Source: a virus. Taken from it: a stretch of DNA of 61,564 nucleotides. A model generated the notes under the pieces. It had not been told where the DNA came from. It did not search any database and saw nothing but the letters and a program-made list of their open reading frames with translations. A program made the translations under genes and the position numbers. How positions within the stretch are numbered: the stretch's first letter is position 1; every line of letters begins with the position of its first letter. Below, one piece after another: positions 1 through 7,965 of the stretch. The stretch is from IMG/VR virus record IMGVR_UViG_3300042507_004218, positions 1 through 61,564 of that record, one strand, 5' to 3'.

Positions 1-166
1 CGGCGCTGAAGCCGGAGAGCTTGGTCTCCTCTTCAAACGAACGCTCGGAGGTCTCCGTCTCGTAGATCTCCTTGTGCTCTTCGCCGTAGCGCTTGTACTC
101 CAGGCCGAACAGGGCGTTCAGTCCAGGGAGCAGTTCCTTGAGTAGTTGGGCACGAGAAATTGCCAT
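1..166 (-). CDS. Major capsid protein, N-terminal part (cut by window edge)
   Basis: Reading leftwards from ATG at 166 gives MAISRAQLLKELLPGLNALF followed by an acidic segment, open to the window edge after 55 codons. This matches the N-terminus of a large family of podovirus-like major capsid proteins. A Shine-Dalgarno AAGGAG lies 8 bases upstream. The matching C-terminal half is at the other end of the window, 61034-61564, on the same strand. The protein forms the icosahedral shell. It follows the 308-residue virion protein gene by 12 bases, so both are read from one late transcript. Family assignment is from remembered sequence similarity; the split itself is seen directly. Confidence 0.85.
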   Translation of the reverse strand, partial: MAISRAQLLKELLPGLNALFGLEYKRYGEEHKEIYETETSERSFEEETKLSGFSA

Positions 167-178
167 GATGTGTGCTCC

Positions 179-1105
179 TTAGACGCCAGCAGCCAGCAGG
201 TAGCTGTGATAGCCGAAGTTCCAGCCCACAATCACTTCCGGGTAACCCACGAAAGAGACGGTGGTGCCGCTGCCTGCAGTGACGTTGGTGCTGACCGTGA
301 TGGTCTTGGTCGAAGTAACCACACCCGTGACCGTCAGGTTGCTGCCCGGAGAGCCTGCGGTCGTGCTGGAGATACCAGCGATGATGCACTGCATACCGGG
401 CTGGATGCCCGTGACGGAATCGACCGTGAAGGTCGAGCCACCCGAAGGCGAGTTGGTCAGGGTCGTGGCGACCGTGACAGCCGTGTCCGGGACCATCTGC
501 ACCACACGCAGCGCGGGCGCGGTGCCCGAGCCGGTGCCGACCGTCTGCCGGATGTTGCCCGCCACAGACGAGGACACCGTCGGGTTGGCACCCGAGATCG
601 CCATGGCCGAGTTGCCCGTCGTGGTGCTGCCCGTGTTCCCTGCGACGAGGAACGCGTTGGAACCAACGAACGACGGCGACATGTACCCGATGGTCGTGCC
701 CGTGTTGGCCTGCGTGTTGGCCGAGCCTTGCGCCTGGGTGACCACCGCCGCCTTGAAGAGGGCATTGGGATCGTCCAGCACATAGGCCACCGCGTCAGGA
801 GCGTTGGTCCCTGCGGGCCACTGCTCATTGCGGAGCTTGCCGTAGAGCGGCCCACCCGTGGGGGTGTACTCGCAGCCGAGGAAGACGCCCAGGATGGCAC
901 CCGCCGCAGCGCCAGAGGCGGTATTGGCGTTGTAGGGTGTGATGATGGTGTTGCCGTTGGAGAGACCCACAACGTCGCCCGTGAAGAGGCCCGTGTTGTA
1001 GCCCTGACCAATCGGAATCATCCGGGTAGACCCAGCGAAGGGGATACCCCCACGCAGGTTCACCGGCTGTAGGCCGTAAGGCCCGTCGATGATGGGATAA
1101 GCCAT
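179..1105 (-). CDS. Virion structural protein next to capsid
   Basis: 308 residues beginning MAYPIIDGPYGLQPVNLRGG. This opening is typical of a virion protein found beside the capsid gene in many uncultured tailed phages. The N-terminal half contains a conserved-looking VDDPNALFKAAVV-type core (here YVLDDPNALFKAAVV). The C-terminal half is rich in Ser, Thr, Gly and Val with beta-strand character. AAGGAG precedes the ATG. It lies between the 149-residue protein and the capsid gene, suggesting a head decoration or minor head role. The exact function is not known; the virion role is inferred from context and family. Confidence 0.75.
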   Translation of the reverse strand: MAYPIIDGPYGLQPVNLRGGIPFAGSTRMIPIGQGYNTGLFTGDVVGLSNGNTIITPYNANTASGAAAGAILGVFLGCEYTPTGGPLYGKLRNEQWPAGTNAPDAVAYVLDDPNALFKAAVVTQAQGSANTQANTGTTIGYMSPSFVGSNAFLVAGNTGSTTTGNSAMAISGANPTVSSSVAGNIRQTVGTGSGTAPALRVVQMVPDTAVTVATTLTNSPSGGSTFTVDSVTGIQPGMQCIIAGISSTTAGSPGSNLTVTGVVTSTKTITVSTNVTAGSGTTVSFVGYPEVIVGWNFGYHSYLLAAGV

Positions 1106-1119
1106 TTAAGACTCCTTGA

Positions 1120-1569
1120 TTACTGACCGCGTCCAAACGAAACCTCAGAACGCCGCTGTTTGAACAGTGGCATACGAGGATCGTTCTCGCGCATGAAGGT
1201 GTTGTCCACAGAATCCATCTGCCCGGACGCCTGAGCCTGATAGAACGCATTCCGTTGATCAACAAGTTCTTTGGGGGTTCGGCAAAGCACCAGACCGCCG
1301 ATCTCCAGGGCATCAGGAATCCGAGACTTCGGATCGCACAGATGTTGAAGTTCAGGATGATCTGCCACCTTGACAGGCTCCCAGCCTTCGCGGAACTTGG
1401 AGGTGATGTTCCTTGGGTCGGCGGTACCCAAGGTGCTGACACGAATCCACCGATAGACATACCCAGGAACCGGGATCGGATCCGGGAGAAGTTCGGCAGG
1501 CTTCCAAGTGATAGGACGCTCTGCCTTGGCGCGAGATTCAGCTTCGCGAGGGGTTCGTTGGTCAGCCAT
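1120..1569 (-). CDS. Head-module protein of unknown function
   Basis: 149 residues, mixed charge, with a central VPGYVYRWIRVSTLG segment and LEIGGLVLCRTPKELVDQRN. It has no membrane segment or catalytic motif that I recognise. Proteins of this type are found between the scaffold and capsid genes of related podovirus-like genomes. It overlaps the end of the upstream scaffold candidate by 8 bases, indicating translational coupling. A head assembly or minor virion role is inferred from position only. Confidence 0.7.
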   Translation of the reverse strand: MADQRTPREAESRAKAERPITWKPAELLPDPIPVPGYVYRWIRVSTLGTADPRNITSKFREGWEPVKVADHPELQHLCDPKSRIPDALEIGGLVLCRTPKELVDQRNAFYQAQASGQMDSVDNTFMRENDPRMPLFKQRRSEVSFGRGQ

Positions 1570-2518
1570 TGTCTTTCCTCATCTGTTCCGCAACGGCCCG
1601 AGCGTATTGCTCATTACTGAGCCCGAGACGCTTGGCAAGGTTCACTTGGGTTTGCGTAAGCACGATTTTCTTAGGCGCTGTGCTACGCGTTGCAGGAGCT
1701 ACGACGTTCGCCGCTTTGGCGGACTTGCCAGAGGAAAACGCTTCCGGAAAAGTCCTACGCATTTCTGCATTGATTCGACCGTAGTATTCGTCGCTTGCGG
1801 TGTCTACACCGCTCTCGATCAACTCCTGATGAACTGCCAGGGCGAAGTTCGTCATCCGCTTGTTCGACCCAAACCACGGATTGGCTTCTTGCCACGCACG
1901 GGCCTTCGGGTCGGGGGGAGGCGGCGATGGGAGCGTTTGTACAACATTCTGCGGCGTTTGTACAGGGGGTGCCGCCGGTGCGGGCGGACGATACGCGTTC
2001 AGCCGCTCGATCTTGTTGACCGCCTTGGCCAGTTCCTCTTGTGCAGCGACGATGCCATCAGTATCGAACGCCTCGTGCGCGTCCTTGAGCTTCTGCTTGG
2101 CCGCAGCCACCTCCGCAGCCGCCGTCTGTTTGGCCTGCGCAATCAGTGCCTGCTGGCCCTGGCCAAGCGTGCCCTGCAGCTTCTTGTTCTCTTCAATGAG
2201 GTTTTGGGCCAGCCGCAGAGCTTCTTCGCGCTCTCGCTGGGCCGCTTCCTTGGCTCTACGCTCCTCGTGGTAGCCCTTGGAGAAGTGCTGGATGCGCTGC
2301 TTGACGCCTTCGCTGTACTTCGCCAGTTCGTCATCCGTGACTTCTGCAGGCGGCTCCTTCATTGGCGGGCGCCCGCGATCCGACTCGGGAGTGTCGTCCA
2401 CCACCTCTACGATGTCTTCGCCCTCAACTTCGAAGTCAACCTTGTTGTCTTCGGCCTTGGTGTCCACCGGCGTCTCGTCCGGGAACTTGAACTCTTCTCT
2501 GTCATTTGCCATGTTCAT
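1562..2518 (-). CDS. Candidate capsid scaffolding protein
   Basis: 318 residues. The N-terminus is strongly acidic (about residues 1-65). A long charged helical coiled coil follows (about 70-175, rich in Glu, Lys, Ala, Gln), then a Pro-rich linker (PAPAAPPVQTPQ) and a basic C-terminal region ending RAVAEQMRKDNG. Acidic/coiled-coil architecture with a basic C-terminus, encoded between portal and capsid, is the normal picture of a scaffolding protein that guides shell assembly and then leaves. The start ATG at 2518 overlaps the TGA of the upstream gene (ATGA), so the two are coupled. No protease is recognised next to it. Confidence 0.65.
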   Translation of the reverse strand: MNMANDREEFKFPDETPVDTKAEDNKVDFEVEGEDIVEVVDDTPESDRGRPPMKEPPAEVTDDELAKYSEGVKQRIQHFSKGYHEERRAKEAAQREREEALRLAQNLIEENKKLQGTLGQGQQALIAQAKQTAAAEVAAAKQKLKDAHEAFDTDGIVAAQEELAKAVNKIERLNAYRPPAPAAPPVQTPQNVVQTLPSPPPPDPKARAWQEANPWFGSNKRMTNFALAVHQELIESGVDTASDEYYGRINAEMRRTFPEAFSSGKSAKAANVVAPATRSTAPKKIVLTQTQVNLAKRLGLSNEQYARAVAEQMRKDNG

Positions 2519-2913
2519 GCCCTCTGAACGCCACGGGGATCTTGAACGACAGCTTCGACGCTGTCATCGTTGATGATGCGGAACTCTTGTCCGTGAATCT
2601 TCAGTCTCGTGCCGCTGTTGGGACGGACAAGGACGAAGTCGCCTTCCTTGCAGGAGGGACCGGACGGGAAGCGGATGGGATCCTTGTAGCAGTCGGGGCC
2701 CATCTTGACCACCCACAGCACGGGGGACAGCACCTCCTCAAAGTGCATGGTTTGTCCAGACTTCAGAATCCCGCTCTCAAAGGACTCTTCCGCTTGTGGA
2801 AGCATGCAGAGGATGTGGTACGTCTTCGGATCAGGCAGTTGCCTTGCCTTTTCTTCTGGCGTTTCAGGTAGGACAGACGTTGATTTTCCGTCTGACAGAA
2901 CAAATTCACTCAT
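2515..2913 (-). CDS. Small GroES-like fold protein
   Basis: 132 residues from ATG at 2913. A longer in-frame extension to 3051 overlaps the next gene and is not favoured. The C-terminal half, with KEGDFVLVRPNSGTRLKIHG followed by a FRIINDDSVEAVVQDP strand, resembles the beta-barrel of co-chaperonin GroES as seen in small proteins of podovirus-like phages. GroES-like proteins work with GroEL in folding, and a phage copy could help capsid folding. The start overlaps the stop of the 65-residue gene (ATGAGTGA), and the stop overlaps the scaffold start. Fold call is from pattern recognition, not a search. Confidence 0.6.
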   Translation of the reverse strand: MSEFVLSDGKSTSVLPETPEEKARQLPDPKTYHILCMLPQAEESFESGILKSGQTMHFEEVLSPVLWVVKMGPDCYKDPIRFPSGPSCKEGDFVLVRPNSGTRLKIHGQEFRIINDDSVEAVVQDPRGVQRA

Positions 2914-3103
2914 CTTCGGAATGCTCCATTTGTCGCACGAGGTCAGTGATGTAGGACTGCGCGAGAGAAAGACCCCGGATTTCTCCGCACAGATTCTTGT
3001 ATTCGGCATAGTCTCTTGCCGTACCGTCAACAAGCACTTCAACAAGAGCATCGCGACGCTCTTTGATTTCCTTGAGCACTACGTCAAACGCAGTAGTTGT
3101 CAT
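2906..3103 (-). CDS. Small conserved phage protein, helical
   Basis: 65 residues, MTTTAFDVVLKEIKERRDAL to MEHSEDE, predicted all-helical and acidic at the end. Proteins of nearly this length and sequence pattern sit directly after the portal gene in related podovirus-like phages. Function is unknown. It starts 3 bases after the portal stop and overlaps the GroES-like gene by 8 bases, so it is part of the same late operon. Confidence 0.7.
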   Translation of the reverse strand: MTTTAFDVVLKEIKERRDALVEVLVDGTARDYAEYKNLCGEIRGLSLAQSYITDLVRQMEHSEDE

Positions 3104-3106
3104 GGA

Positions 3107-5569
3107 TCACCCCTTGGTTTGCGGGCGTTGCGCAGCCCGTTGTGCCTGTTGTGCAGCCTTGAGGGCGGCAGCTTGCGCCTGCTGGCGCAGCTTCTGCTGA
3201 TGGGCCTGCTCCTTGTGCGTCAGTTCTTGCTGCGCGCGCATGGCCTGCATCTGCGGCGGCTCGCCCTGGTTCTTCTGGGCATCAAGCGCGAGACGCGCCT
3301 GCTCAAGCTGGAGCTTCTGCTGAGCGATCTGGAAGTCGCGCTGGCTGTCTTGATCCTTGCGCTGCAGCTCTTGGGCCTTCAACTGCAGCTCCATCTGCTG
3401 CATCTGCAGCGTCGGGTCCATGGACTGCTGCTGAGCACGCTGCTGTGCCGCCATGGCTTGGTTCTGCACCATCGTGCGCTGTGCAGCCGCTGCAATCAGC
3501 GGTGCGATGGCCTTCTCGTCCTCAGGGGCAACCGGCGTGTCGCCCTCTTCGTCAAGCGGTGGCAGGGGCACGCCAAGCTGCATCTCGACCTGAGCCCGGT
3601 ACGCGAACGCGGTGTGCTCCGCGATGTGCGCCATGAGCGCGGCCATCATCTGCTGTGCCATGGGGTTCTGCCCCAGGGTGGCAGCGATTCTCGGGTCCTG
3701 CATGAACGCTTGGTGCGTGGCCATATGGGCCTCGTGGTCCTGGTACGCGAACGCCTTGAGGGGGCGCATGCGCAGCACGTCCATGTTCTCCGTGACGGGG
3801 TCGCGGGGCTTCTGGTCCTCGGGCGTGGCCACGAGACGCTCGGCGTTCTTGATCCCCAGCACCTCCAGCATCTGACGGTGCAGGTACGGCTGGTCGTAGA
3901 TCTGCGGCGCGCTTTGCGCAAGCTGCAGTGCCGCTTGGTACTGCATGATGCGTTGGGCCATCGTGGCCGCGTTCGGATCGCTGACCGGGATGACCTCGAC
4001 CACATCGTAGTCGGCCTGCTTGACACGGCGATCCCCGCCCTCGGGCGTGTACGAGTAGTCCTCGTCGGTGTAGTCGCGGATGATCTGCTTCAGGAGCTTG
4101 AACTCCATCTTCAAGCTGGCATGGACCCGGGCCTGAACCGCGCTCATGGTCTTGAGCTGCCGCTCCAGGATGGCCAGGGTGGTGCCCACCGGCGCCTGGG
4201 CTGACATGTCGCTGATCTTCAGATCTGCGATGGCTGCAAGCCTGCGCCCTTCCTCCGTAATGCGCTCCAGGAGCGCGGCAAGCACTTGGCTGGGCTCCTT
4301 GTACGGCAGCGGCATGATGTTGTCGCGCACGGCCCCGGAGGCGATGTCAACGTCGCGGAACTCGCCCGGAGCGATGGGCGTGTCGTCCCCCTTGATCCGC
4401 AGTCCACGGGCCTTCAGACCCCCGGGCAGGTTGCTCAGCGTGCCGGCATCGACAAGCTGCCGGATGATGCTGGTGCCAGCACGGGCGTAGCCCCCGATGA
4501 GGTGGATGAACCCCAGGCCGTAGGCCCCGAAGCCGGGGATGTACGTGTACTGCACGAAGTGCTGCCGCTTGCGCTTGAGGTCGTCGCCCTCTTCCCAGTT
4601 GCGCCGGATGGCCAGGACGTTGCTCGTGCCACGCTCGATGGTGATGACGTAGGGCAGCGCGATGCCGTCCTCGTCCTCGTACCCCGGCATGTCGTAGTCA
4701 ACGTGGATCTCCAGCACTTGATACCGGTCATCTTCGTTGAGCGAGTACCCCTGATCTTCGGCTTTTTTCTTCTCGATGTCAGAGAAGAAGCGCACCGGTT
4801 CGCCCAGGTCAATCTCGCGGTAGAACCCCGCGACCTGGAGCCGCTTGAGGTCGTTCTTCGTCTTGCGCATCACATGCGTCACCCGCTCGCAGGTGTACAC
4901 GTTGGCCGCGCCGTAAGGCATGATCAAGTCTTCTGCCGGGATGTAGGGCGCGTCGGGCATCCGCGTGGCCGGGTTCGGGTAGACCTTCTTGAAGGCCGCG
5001 CCAATGAGGCCCAGACCGAAGAGCAACCGCTCGTGCTCCGGGCGGTAGTCGATCATCTTCTCGGTGAGCATGTAGTTCATGTCCTCACGGACGCGTTCTG
5101 CAGCTTCTTCCTTAGGCTTGGTGATTTCGCCCACGATCTTGGTCTTGACGGGGCCTTGAGCGGGGAACGTCTCCGTGATCATTTCTGACTGGAAACGCAC
5201 TGCTGCCTCCGTCAGCAGCGGGGAAAACACGCCGCAAGCACCGCTCCAAGGTTCAGTGCGGTCTTCGTACTTCATCCCCAGGACTTCAAGCCCCTTCACG
5301 TAGGCTTCGATCCAGTCCTTGCGGCTCTGGATGTCCGCATCCACCAGGGAGAGCAGGTCCGAAGCCAGCGTCTGCAACGCTCCCTCGTCCATGAACTCGG
5401 CCAAGTTGGCATCGAAGTCCTCCGGGCCCTCGGCACCGGGCTCCAGGGTGATCTCCAGGCCATCCACGCCCACCGTGACGGAGTCGGGGTTCTCGATTGC
5501 GATCTCGATGGCTGGGGCCTCGGAGAGAAGCGCGGGGTCCATCGGGGTCATTTGGGGTTCCATTGCCAT
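3107..5569 (-). CDS. Portal protein
   Basis: 820 residues. It begins with an acidic leader. An SRKDWIEAYVKGLEVLGMKY segment, a WSGACGVFSPLLTEA stretch and a long alpha/beta core are typical of portal proteins of podovirus-like phages. The last 150 residues are Gln/Ala-rich coiled coil (MQQMELQLKAQELQRKDQDS and on), consistent with the barrel or crown helices that project into the head. The portal is the dodecameric ring for DNA entry and exit, docking the terminase and later the tail adaptors. AGGAG precedes the ATG. It lies 8 bases after the large terminase gene, the classic order. A second ATG two codons in is possible. Confidence 0.9.
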   Translation of the reverse strand: MAMEPQMTPMDPALLSEAPAIEIAIENPDSVTVGVDGLEITLEPGAEGPEDFDANLAEFMDEGALQTLASDLLSLVDADIQSRKDWIEAYVKGLEVLGMKYEDRTEPWSGACGVFSPLLTEAAVRFQSEMITETFPAQGPVKTKIVGEITKPKEEAAERVREDMNYMLTEKMIDYRPEHERLLFGLGLIGAAFKKVYPNPATRMPDAPYIPAEDLIMPYGAANVYTCERVTHVMRKTKNDLKRLQVAGFYREIDLGEPVRFFSDIEKKKAEDQGYSLNEDDRYQVLEIHVDYDMPGYEDEDGIALPYVITIERGTSNVLAIRRNWEEGDDLKRKRQHFVQYTYIPGFGAYGLGFIHLIGGYARAGTSIIRQLVDAGTLSNLPGGLKARGLRIKGDDTPIAPGEFRDVDIASGAVRDNIMPLPYKEPSQVLAALLERITEEGRRLAAIADLKISDMSAQAPVGTTLAILERQLKTMSAVQARVHASLKMEFKLLKQIIRDYTDEDYSYTPEGGDRRVKQADYDVVEVIPVSDPNAATMAQRIMQYQAALQLAQSAPQIYDQPYLHRQMLEVLGIKNAERLVATPEDQKPRDPVTENMDVLRMRPLKAFAYQDHEAHMATHQAFMQDPRIAATLGQNPMAQQMMAALMAHIAEHTAFAYRAQVEMQLGVPLPPLDEEGDTPVAPEDEKAIAPLIAAAAQRTMVQNQAMAAQQRAQQQSMDPTLQMQQMELQLKAQELQRKDQDSQRDFQIAQQKLQLEQARLALDAQKNQGEPPQMQAMRAQQELTHKEQAHQQKLRQQAQAAALKAAQQAQRAAQRPQTKG

Positions 5570-5577
5570 GGTGGCTC

Positions 5578-7131
5578 CTAGTAGTACGCAGCGCGTCTAA
5601 CGCTGCGGAATTCACGTGGTTCTTCAGGCTCATCCGACGGCAGTCTGATGAAGCCGCCCTGGCGCATGCGCATGAGCGCCTGCGTGCAAGTATCGACGTA
5701 GTCGTCGTGTTCGCCAGCGGGGAAGGCCGCGATCTCCTCGATGACTTCGCGTGCCCAGCGCGTGTCAGGCGCCCAGACACGACCCGAGGAGAACAGGTCC
5801 GAGACGGCGTTCAAGCGCACGCGCTTGTCGTTCGACTGGTTGGCCTTGCCACGCGAGGGGCTGAACTCGCCAATCGCGATGCCCATGGCGCGTAGCTCCT
5901 GGATCAGAGGCGCACCGGCAGCTTTCTTCTCGATCAAGCAGGCATCTGGCTCCCACTCGCGGTAGTACTCCAGCGCGCGTTTCTTCAGGTCAGGAAATGT
6001 CCACCGCCCCTTGATGGCGTCGAGCAGGATGATGTGGGCGTTGTCGTTGTCTTCCTCGTTGAACCACACGCCCCACGTGGTGCAGGCGGTGTAATCGCTG
6101 GAGGTCTTTGTCTCGTGCGCTGTGTCCCACGACTGGATGATGTACTCGCACTTGGGCGGCTTCTCGTGCTCCCAGATCTGCCAGAGGTCGCGCTTGATGA
6201 CTGCCGCCACCTCAGAGGTGGGGTTCTGCATGTACTGCGCCTGCCAGAAGCGCGGGTCCATGCCTGCACGTTTTGCCTGCAACTGCTCCAATGGCCACTG
6301 CTCCGGCCACAAACTCTTCTCTTCAGGCGTATGCTCGTTCAGAATGGCCGGAAGCTCGACAATCTCCCACTTGTCAGCGTCAGGGTTCTTGATCTGGTGC
6401 TTGATCAACATCCCCGTAAGGTCGATCTCGCTCCACCGCGTCATAATGACGATGATGGCGCCTCCTGGCATAAGGCGCTGGAGGGGGCCGGTCTGGAACC
6501 AGTTCCATGCCGCGTCGAAAGGCGTGCGTGTGCCCGCTTTGATGTCCTGTTCCGAGTGCGGATCGTCGATGACAAACAGATCTGCGCCCCGGCCTGCGAT
6601 ACTGCCGCCCACGCCAACCGCGTAGTATTGGCCACCTTCGGTGGTTGACCACTTTCCAGCCGCTTTTTGGTCCTCAGAAACGCTTGTTTTGGGAAAAATA
6701 GGCGTGTAGACCTCGGTTGCGATGAGGTTTTTGATGCGACGCCCAAAATCTTCCGACAGAGACGCGGTGTGCGTCCCCATGATGACCTTTTTGTGCGGAA
6801 ATTTGCCCAAAAAGTAGGAGGGAAATAGATAAGAGCTGAACTCCGATTTGCCCATACGGGGCGCGATGTTGATGATCACCCGGTGTTTGCGCCCATGGAT
6901 GATGTCATCGAAGATCTTACTGAGCGCGCGGTGGTGAGCGCCTTCCTTGAACCCCGGATAGACGGCGTGTGCGAAGCCTACCACTGAATTCTGAGCGGCT
7001 TTCAAGCGACTTCGGCGTTCTTTCTCTTCGAGCAGGTCGAAGAGTTCCATTTTTTCCTTGACAGAAAGCGTAGGAAGCGCGGCATGAATAGCCTGCGCTT
7101 CTGCGGGGGTCAAGAAATCAGGCAGCTTCAT
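5578..7131 (-). CDS. terL: Terminase large subunit
   Basis: 517 residues. The ATPase domain shows a Walker A-like APRMGKSE (residues 90-97), a Walker B LFVIDD (185-190) and an SWDTA/D motif (D336, D346) that begins the RNase H-like nuclease domain. The C-terminal part has the acidic HDDYVDT segment expected for the last nuclease carboxylate. The enzyme pumps DNA into the head at the portal and cuts the concatemer. Its ATG overlaps the stop of the upstream small-terminase candidate (ATGA). Length and motif order are complete, so it is likely functional. Confidence 0.95.
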   Translation of the reverse strand: MKLPDFLTPAEAQAIHAALPTLSVKEKMELFDLLEEKERRSRLKAAQNSVVGFAHAVYPGFKEGAHHRALSKIFDDIIHGRKHRVIINIAPRMGKSEFSSYLFPSYFLGKFPHKKVIMGTHTASLSEDFGRRIKNLIATEVYTPIFPKTSVSEDQKAAGKWSTTEGGQYYAVGVGGSIAGRGADLFVIDDPHSEQDIKAGTRTPFDAAWNWFQTGPLQRLMPGGAIIVIMTRWSEIDLTGMLIKHQIKNPDADKWEIVELPAILNEHTPEEKSLWPEQWPLEQLQAKRAGMDPRFWQAQYMQNPTSEVAAVIKRDLWQIWEHEKPPKCEYIIQSWDTAHETKTSSDYTACTTWGVWFNEEDNDNAHIILLDAIKGRWTFPDLKKRALEYYREWEPDACLIEKKAAGAPLIQELRAMGIAIGEFSPSRGKANQSNDKRVRLNAVSDLFSSGRVWAPDTRWAREVIEEIAAFPAGEHDDYVDTCTQALMRMRQGGFIRLPSDEPEEPREFRSVRRAAYY

Positions 7132-7778
7132 GTTTGCGGCAACACTACTGCGTCAGAAACGGGCTGCGCGTCAACAACGCCCATGAAGCGTGAGAGCTTC
7201 TCCTTGATTTTGGCGTCGAGTTCGGTGTCGCTGACGTTCGTCTTTTTGACCTCTACGCGGTCGGTGAAGAGCGCAATCTCCGTGACGCGGCCAAGTAGCT
7301 CCAGCGCCCTCAGGCGTATGCGTGCATCTGGGTGCTTGGTTTCTTCCACGATCTTGGCTACCGCGTAGCCTCGGATCTCCTTGGCCTGCTCGACGAACTC
7401 CCAGTCGTAGGCGGTCAGCATGCCCGTCAGGTGCTGCACGGCAGCAGGCGTCTTCAGCGCCAGGAGGCGCTGTTTCTGTGTCTCGGACGGGGTGTTGGGC
7501 GCGGTGACGGCCACAAAGGCGCTTTGCGCCATGGCCACGGAGTTCTGCGCTTCGGTGGAGGCAACGGTAGGCGCCCCCAGGCTGGCCAACCAGTTGGCCG
7601 TGCCGTGCTGTGCGGCAATGACCTGGGTAGGCGCGGCGTCTTCAAGCGGCGTGAAGGACGGGCTGTCCTCCGCGCAAATCTCCGGCTCGAAGTCGATCAG
7701 GTGCTGCAGCATGTTTTCGCAGGGCTTGGTGCCCGATGGGCGCGAGTGTATACTCAGGTCGCTTGCTTCGGCAAGCAT
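7128..7778 (-). CDS. Candidate terminase small subunit
   Basis: 216 residues if started at ATG 7778, chosen because CAGGAG lies 7 bases upstream; an in-frame ATG at 7802 would add 8 residues but lacks a good ribosome site. The first 90 residues are low in structure. The C-terminal 120 residues are helical (AVQHLTGMLTAYDWEFVEQA, then RIRLRALELLGRVTEIALFT and DAKIKEKLSRFM). This architecture, in the position just before terL, is common for small terminase subunits that recognise packaging DNA. The role is inferred from position and shape; no HTH was proved. Its start region is covered by a candidate antisense RNA on the plus strand. Confidence 0.65.
   Translation of the reverse strand: MLAEASDLSIHSRPSGTKPCENMLQHLIDFEPEICAEDSPSFTPLEDAAPTQVIAAQHGTANWLASLGAPTVASTEAQNSVAMAQSAFVAVTAPNTPSETQKQRLLALKTPAAVQHLTGMLTAYDWEFVEQAKEIRGYAVAKIVEETKHPDARIRLRALELLGRVTEIALFTDRVEVKKTNVSDTELDAKIKEKLSRFMGVVDAQPVSDAVVLPQT
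7726..7754 (+). promoter_or_regulatory. Possible plus-strand promoter inside terS start region
   Basis: TTGGTG at 7726-7731, a 17-base spacer, then TATACT at 7749-7754. The -10 matches the sigma-70 consensus at 5 of 6 bases and the -35 at 3 of 6, with ideal spacing. It points rightwards, away from any annotated plus-strand gene, and ends about 7 bases before a run of hairpins that finishes in a terminator. Confidence 0.35.
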
Positions 7779-7836
7779 GCTTGTCTCCTGCTGCCGGAGC
7801 ATCCGGCTTTGGCCCCCTCGGTGAGGGGGTTTTTTT
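7761..7836 (+). ncRNA. Candidate antisense small RNA over terS start
   Basis: On the plus strand three stem-loops follow one another: 7761-7776 (GCTTGC, loop TTCG, GCAAGC), 7794-7806 (CCGGA, loop GCA, TCCGG) and 7813-7829 (CCCCCTC, loop GGT, GAGGGGG) followed by seven Ts. With the upstream promoter-like site this would make an RNA of about 75 bases ending at a textbook intrinsic terminator. It is complementary to the Shine-Dalgarno site and start codon of the minus-strand terS candidate. No protein can be read from it. The terminator is clear; the RNA itself is inference. Confidence 0.4.
7813..7836 (+). terminator. Intrinsic terminator, plus strand
   Basis: Perfect 7-bp G+C stem (7813-7819 with 7823-7829), 3-base loop, and seven consecutive T at 7830-7836. 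It faces rightwards. No plus-strand protein gene lies to its left for more than 7 kb, so it either ends a short RNA or insulates the divergent region. Confidence 0.8.
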
Positions 7837-7845
7837 ATTTGTGTA

Positions 7846-7965
7846 TGTCAAGAATTTGACAATATGTGTTTGGTTTTTGTAGTAATGTCAAGGATTTGAC
7901 AAAAGTAATTTTGTTTTTGTAGTAATGTCAAAGATTTGACAAAAGCAGTGTGGTTTTTGTAATTT
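7846..7965 (+). repeat. Three 40-bp direct repeats with TGTCAA/TTGACA palindrome
   Basis: Exactly 40-bp periodicity: palindromes at 7846-7861, 7886-7901 and 7926-7941, each TGTCAA-N4-TTGACA, followed by an A+T-rich segment ending in GTTTTTGTAGTAA (GTTTTTGTAATTT in the third). TTGACA is also a perfect -35 hexamer, so the units could be promoter/operator elements or iterons of an origin. The region is markedly A+T-rich compared with its surroundings and sits between the divergent late and early modules. Confidence 0.75.

Noticed and set aside
146-1072. Plus-strand frame opposite the 308-residue virion protein
   Set aside because: The minus-strand protein has a ribosome site and family resemblance; the plus-strand frame does not.
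2515-3051. Longer form of the GroES-like gene starting at 3051
   Set aside because: It would overlap nearly the whole 65-residue gene; ATG 2913 gives the usual coupled arrangement.
7846-7965. CRISPR array
   Set aside because: Only three units, the repeated part is a 16-bp palindrome plus A+T-rich linker, and the spacers are similar to each other; no cas operon. The Cas4-like nuclease alone is normal for phages.
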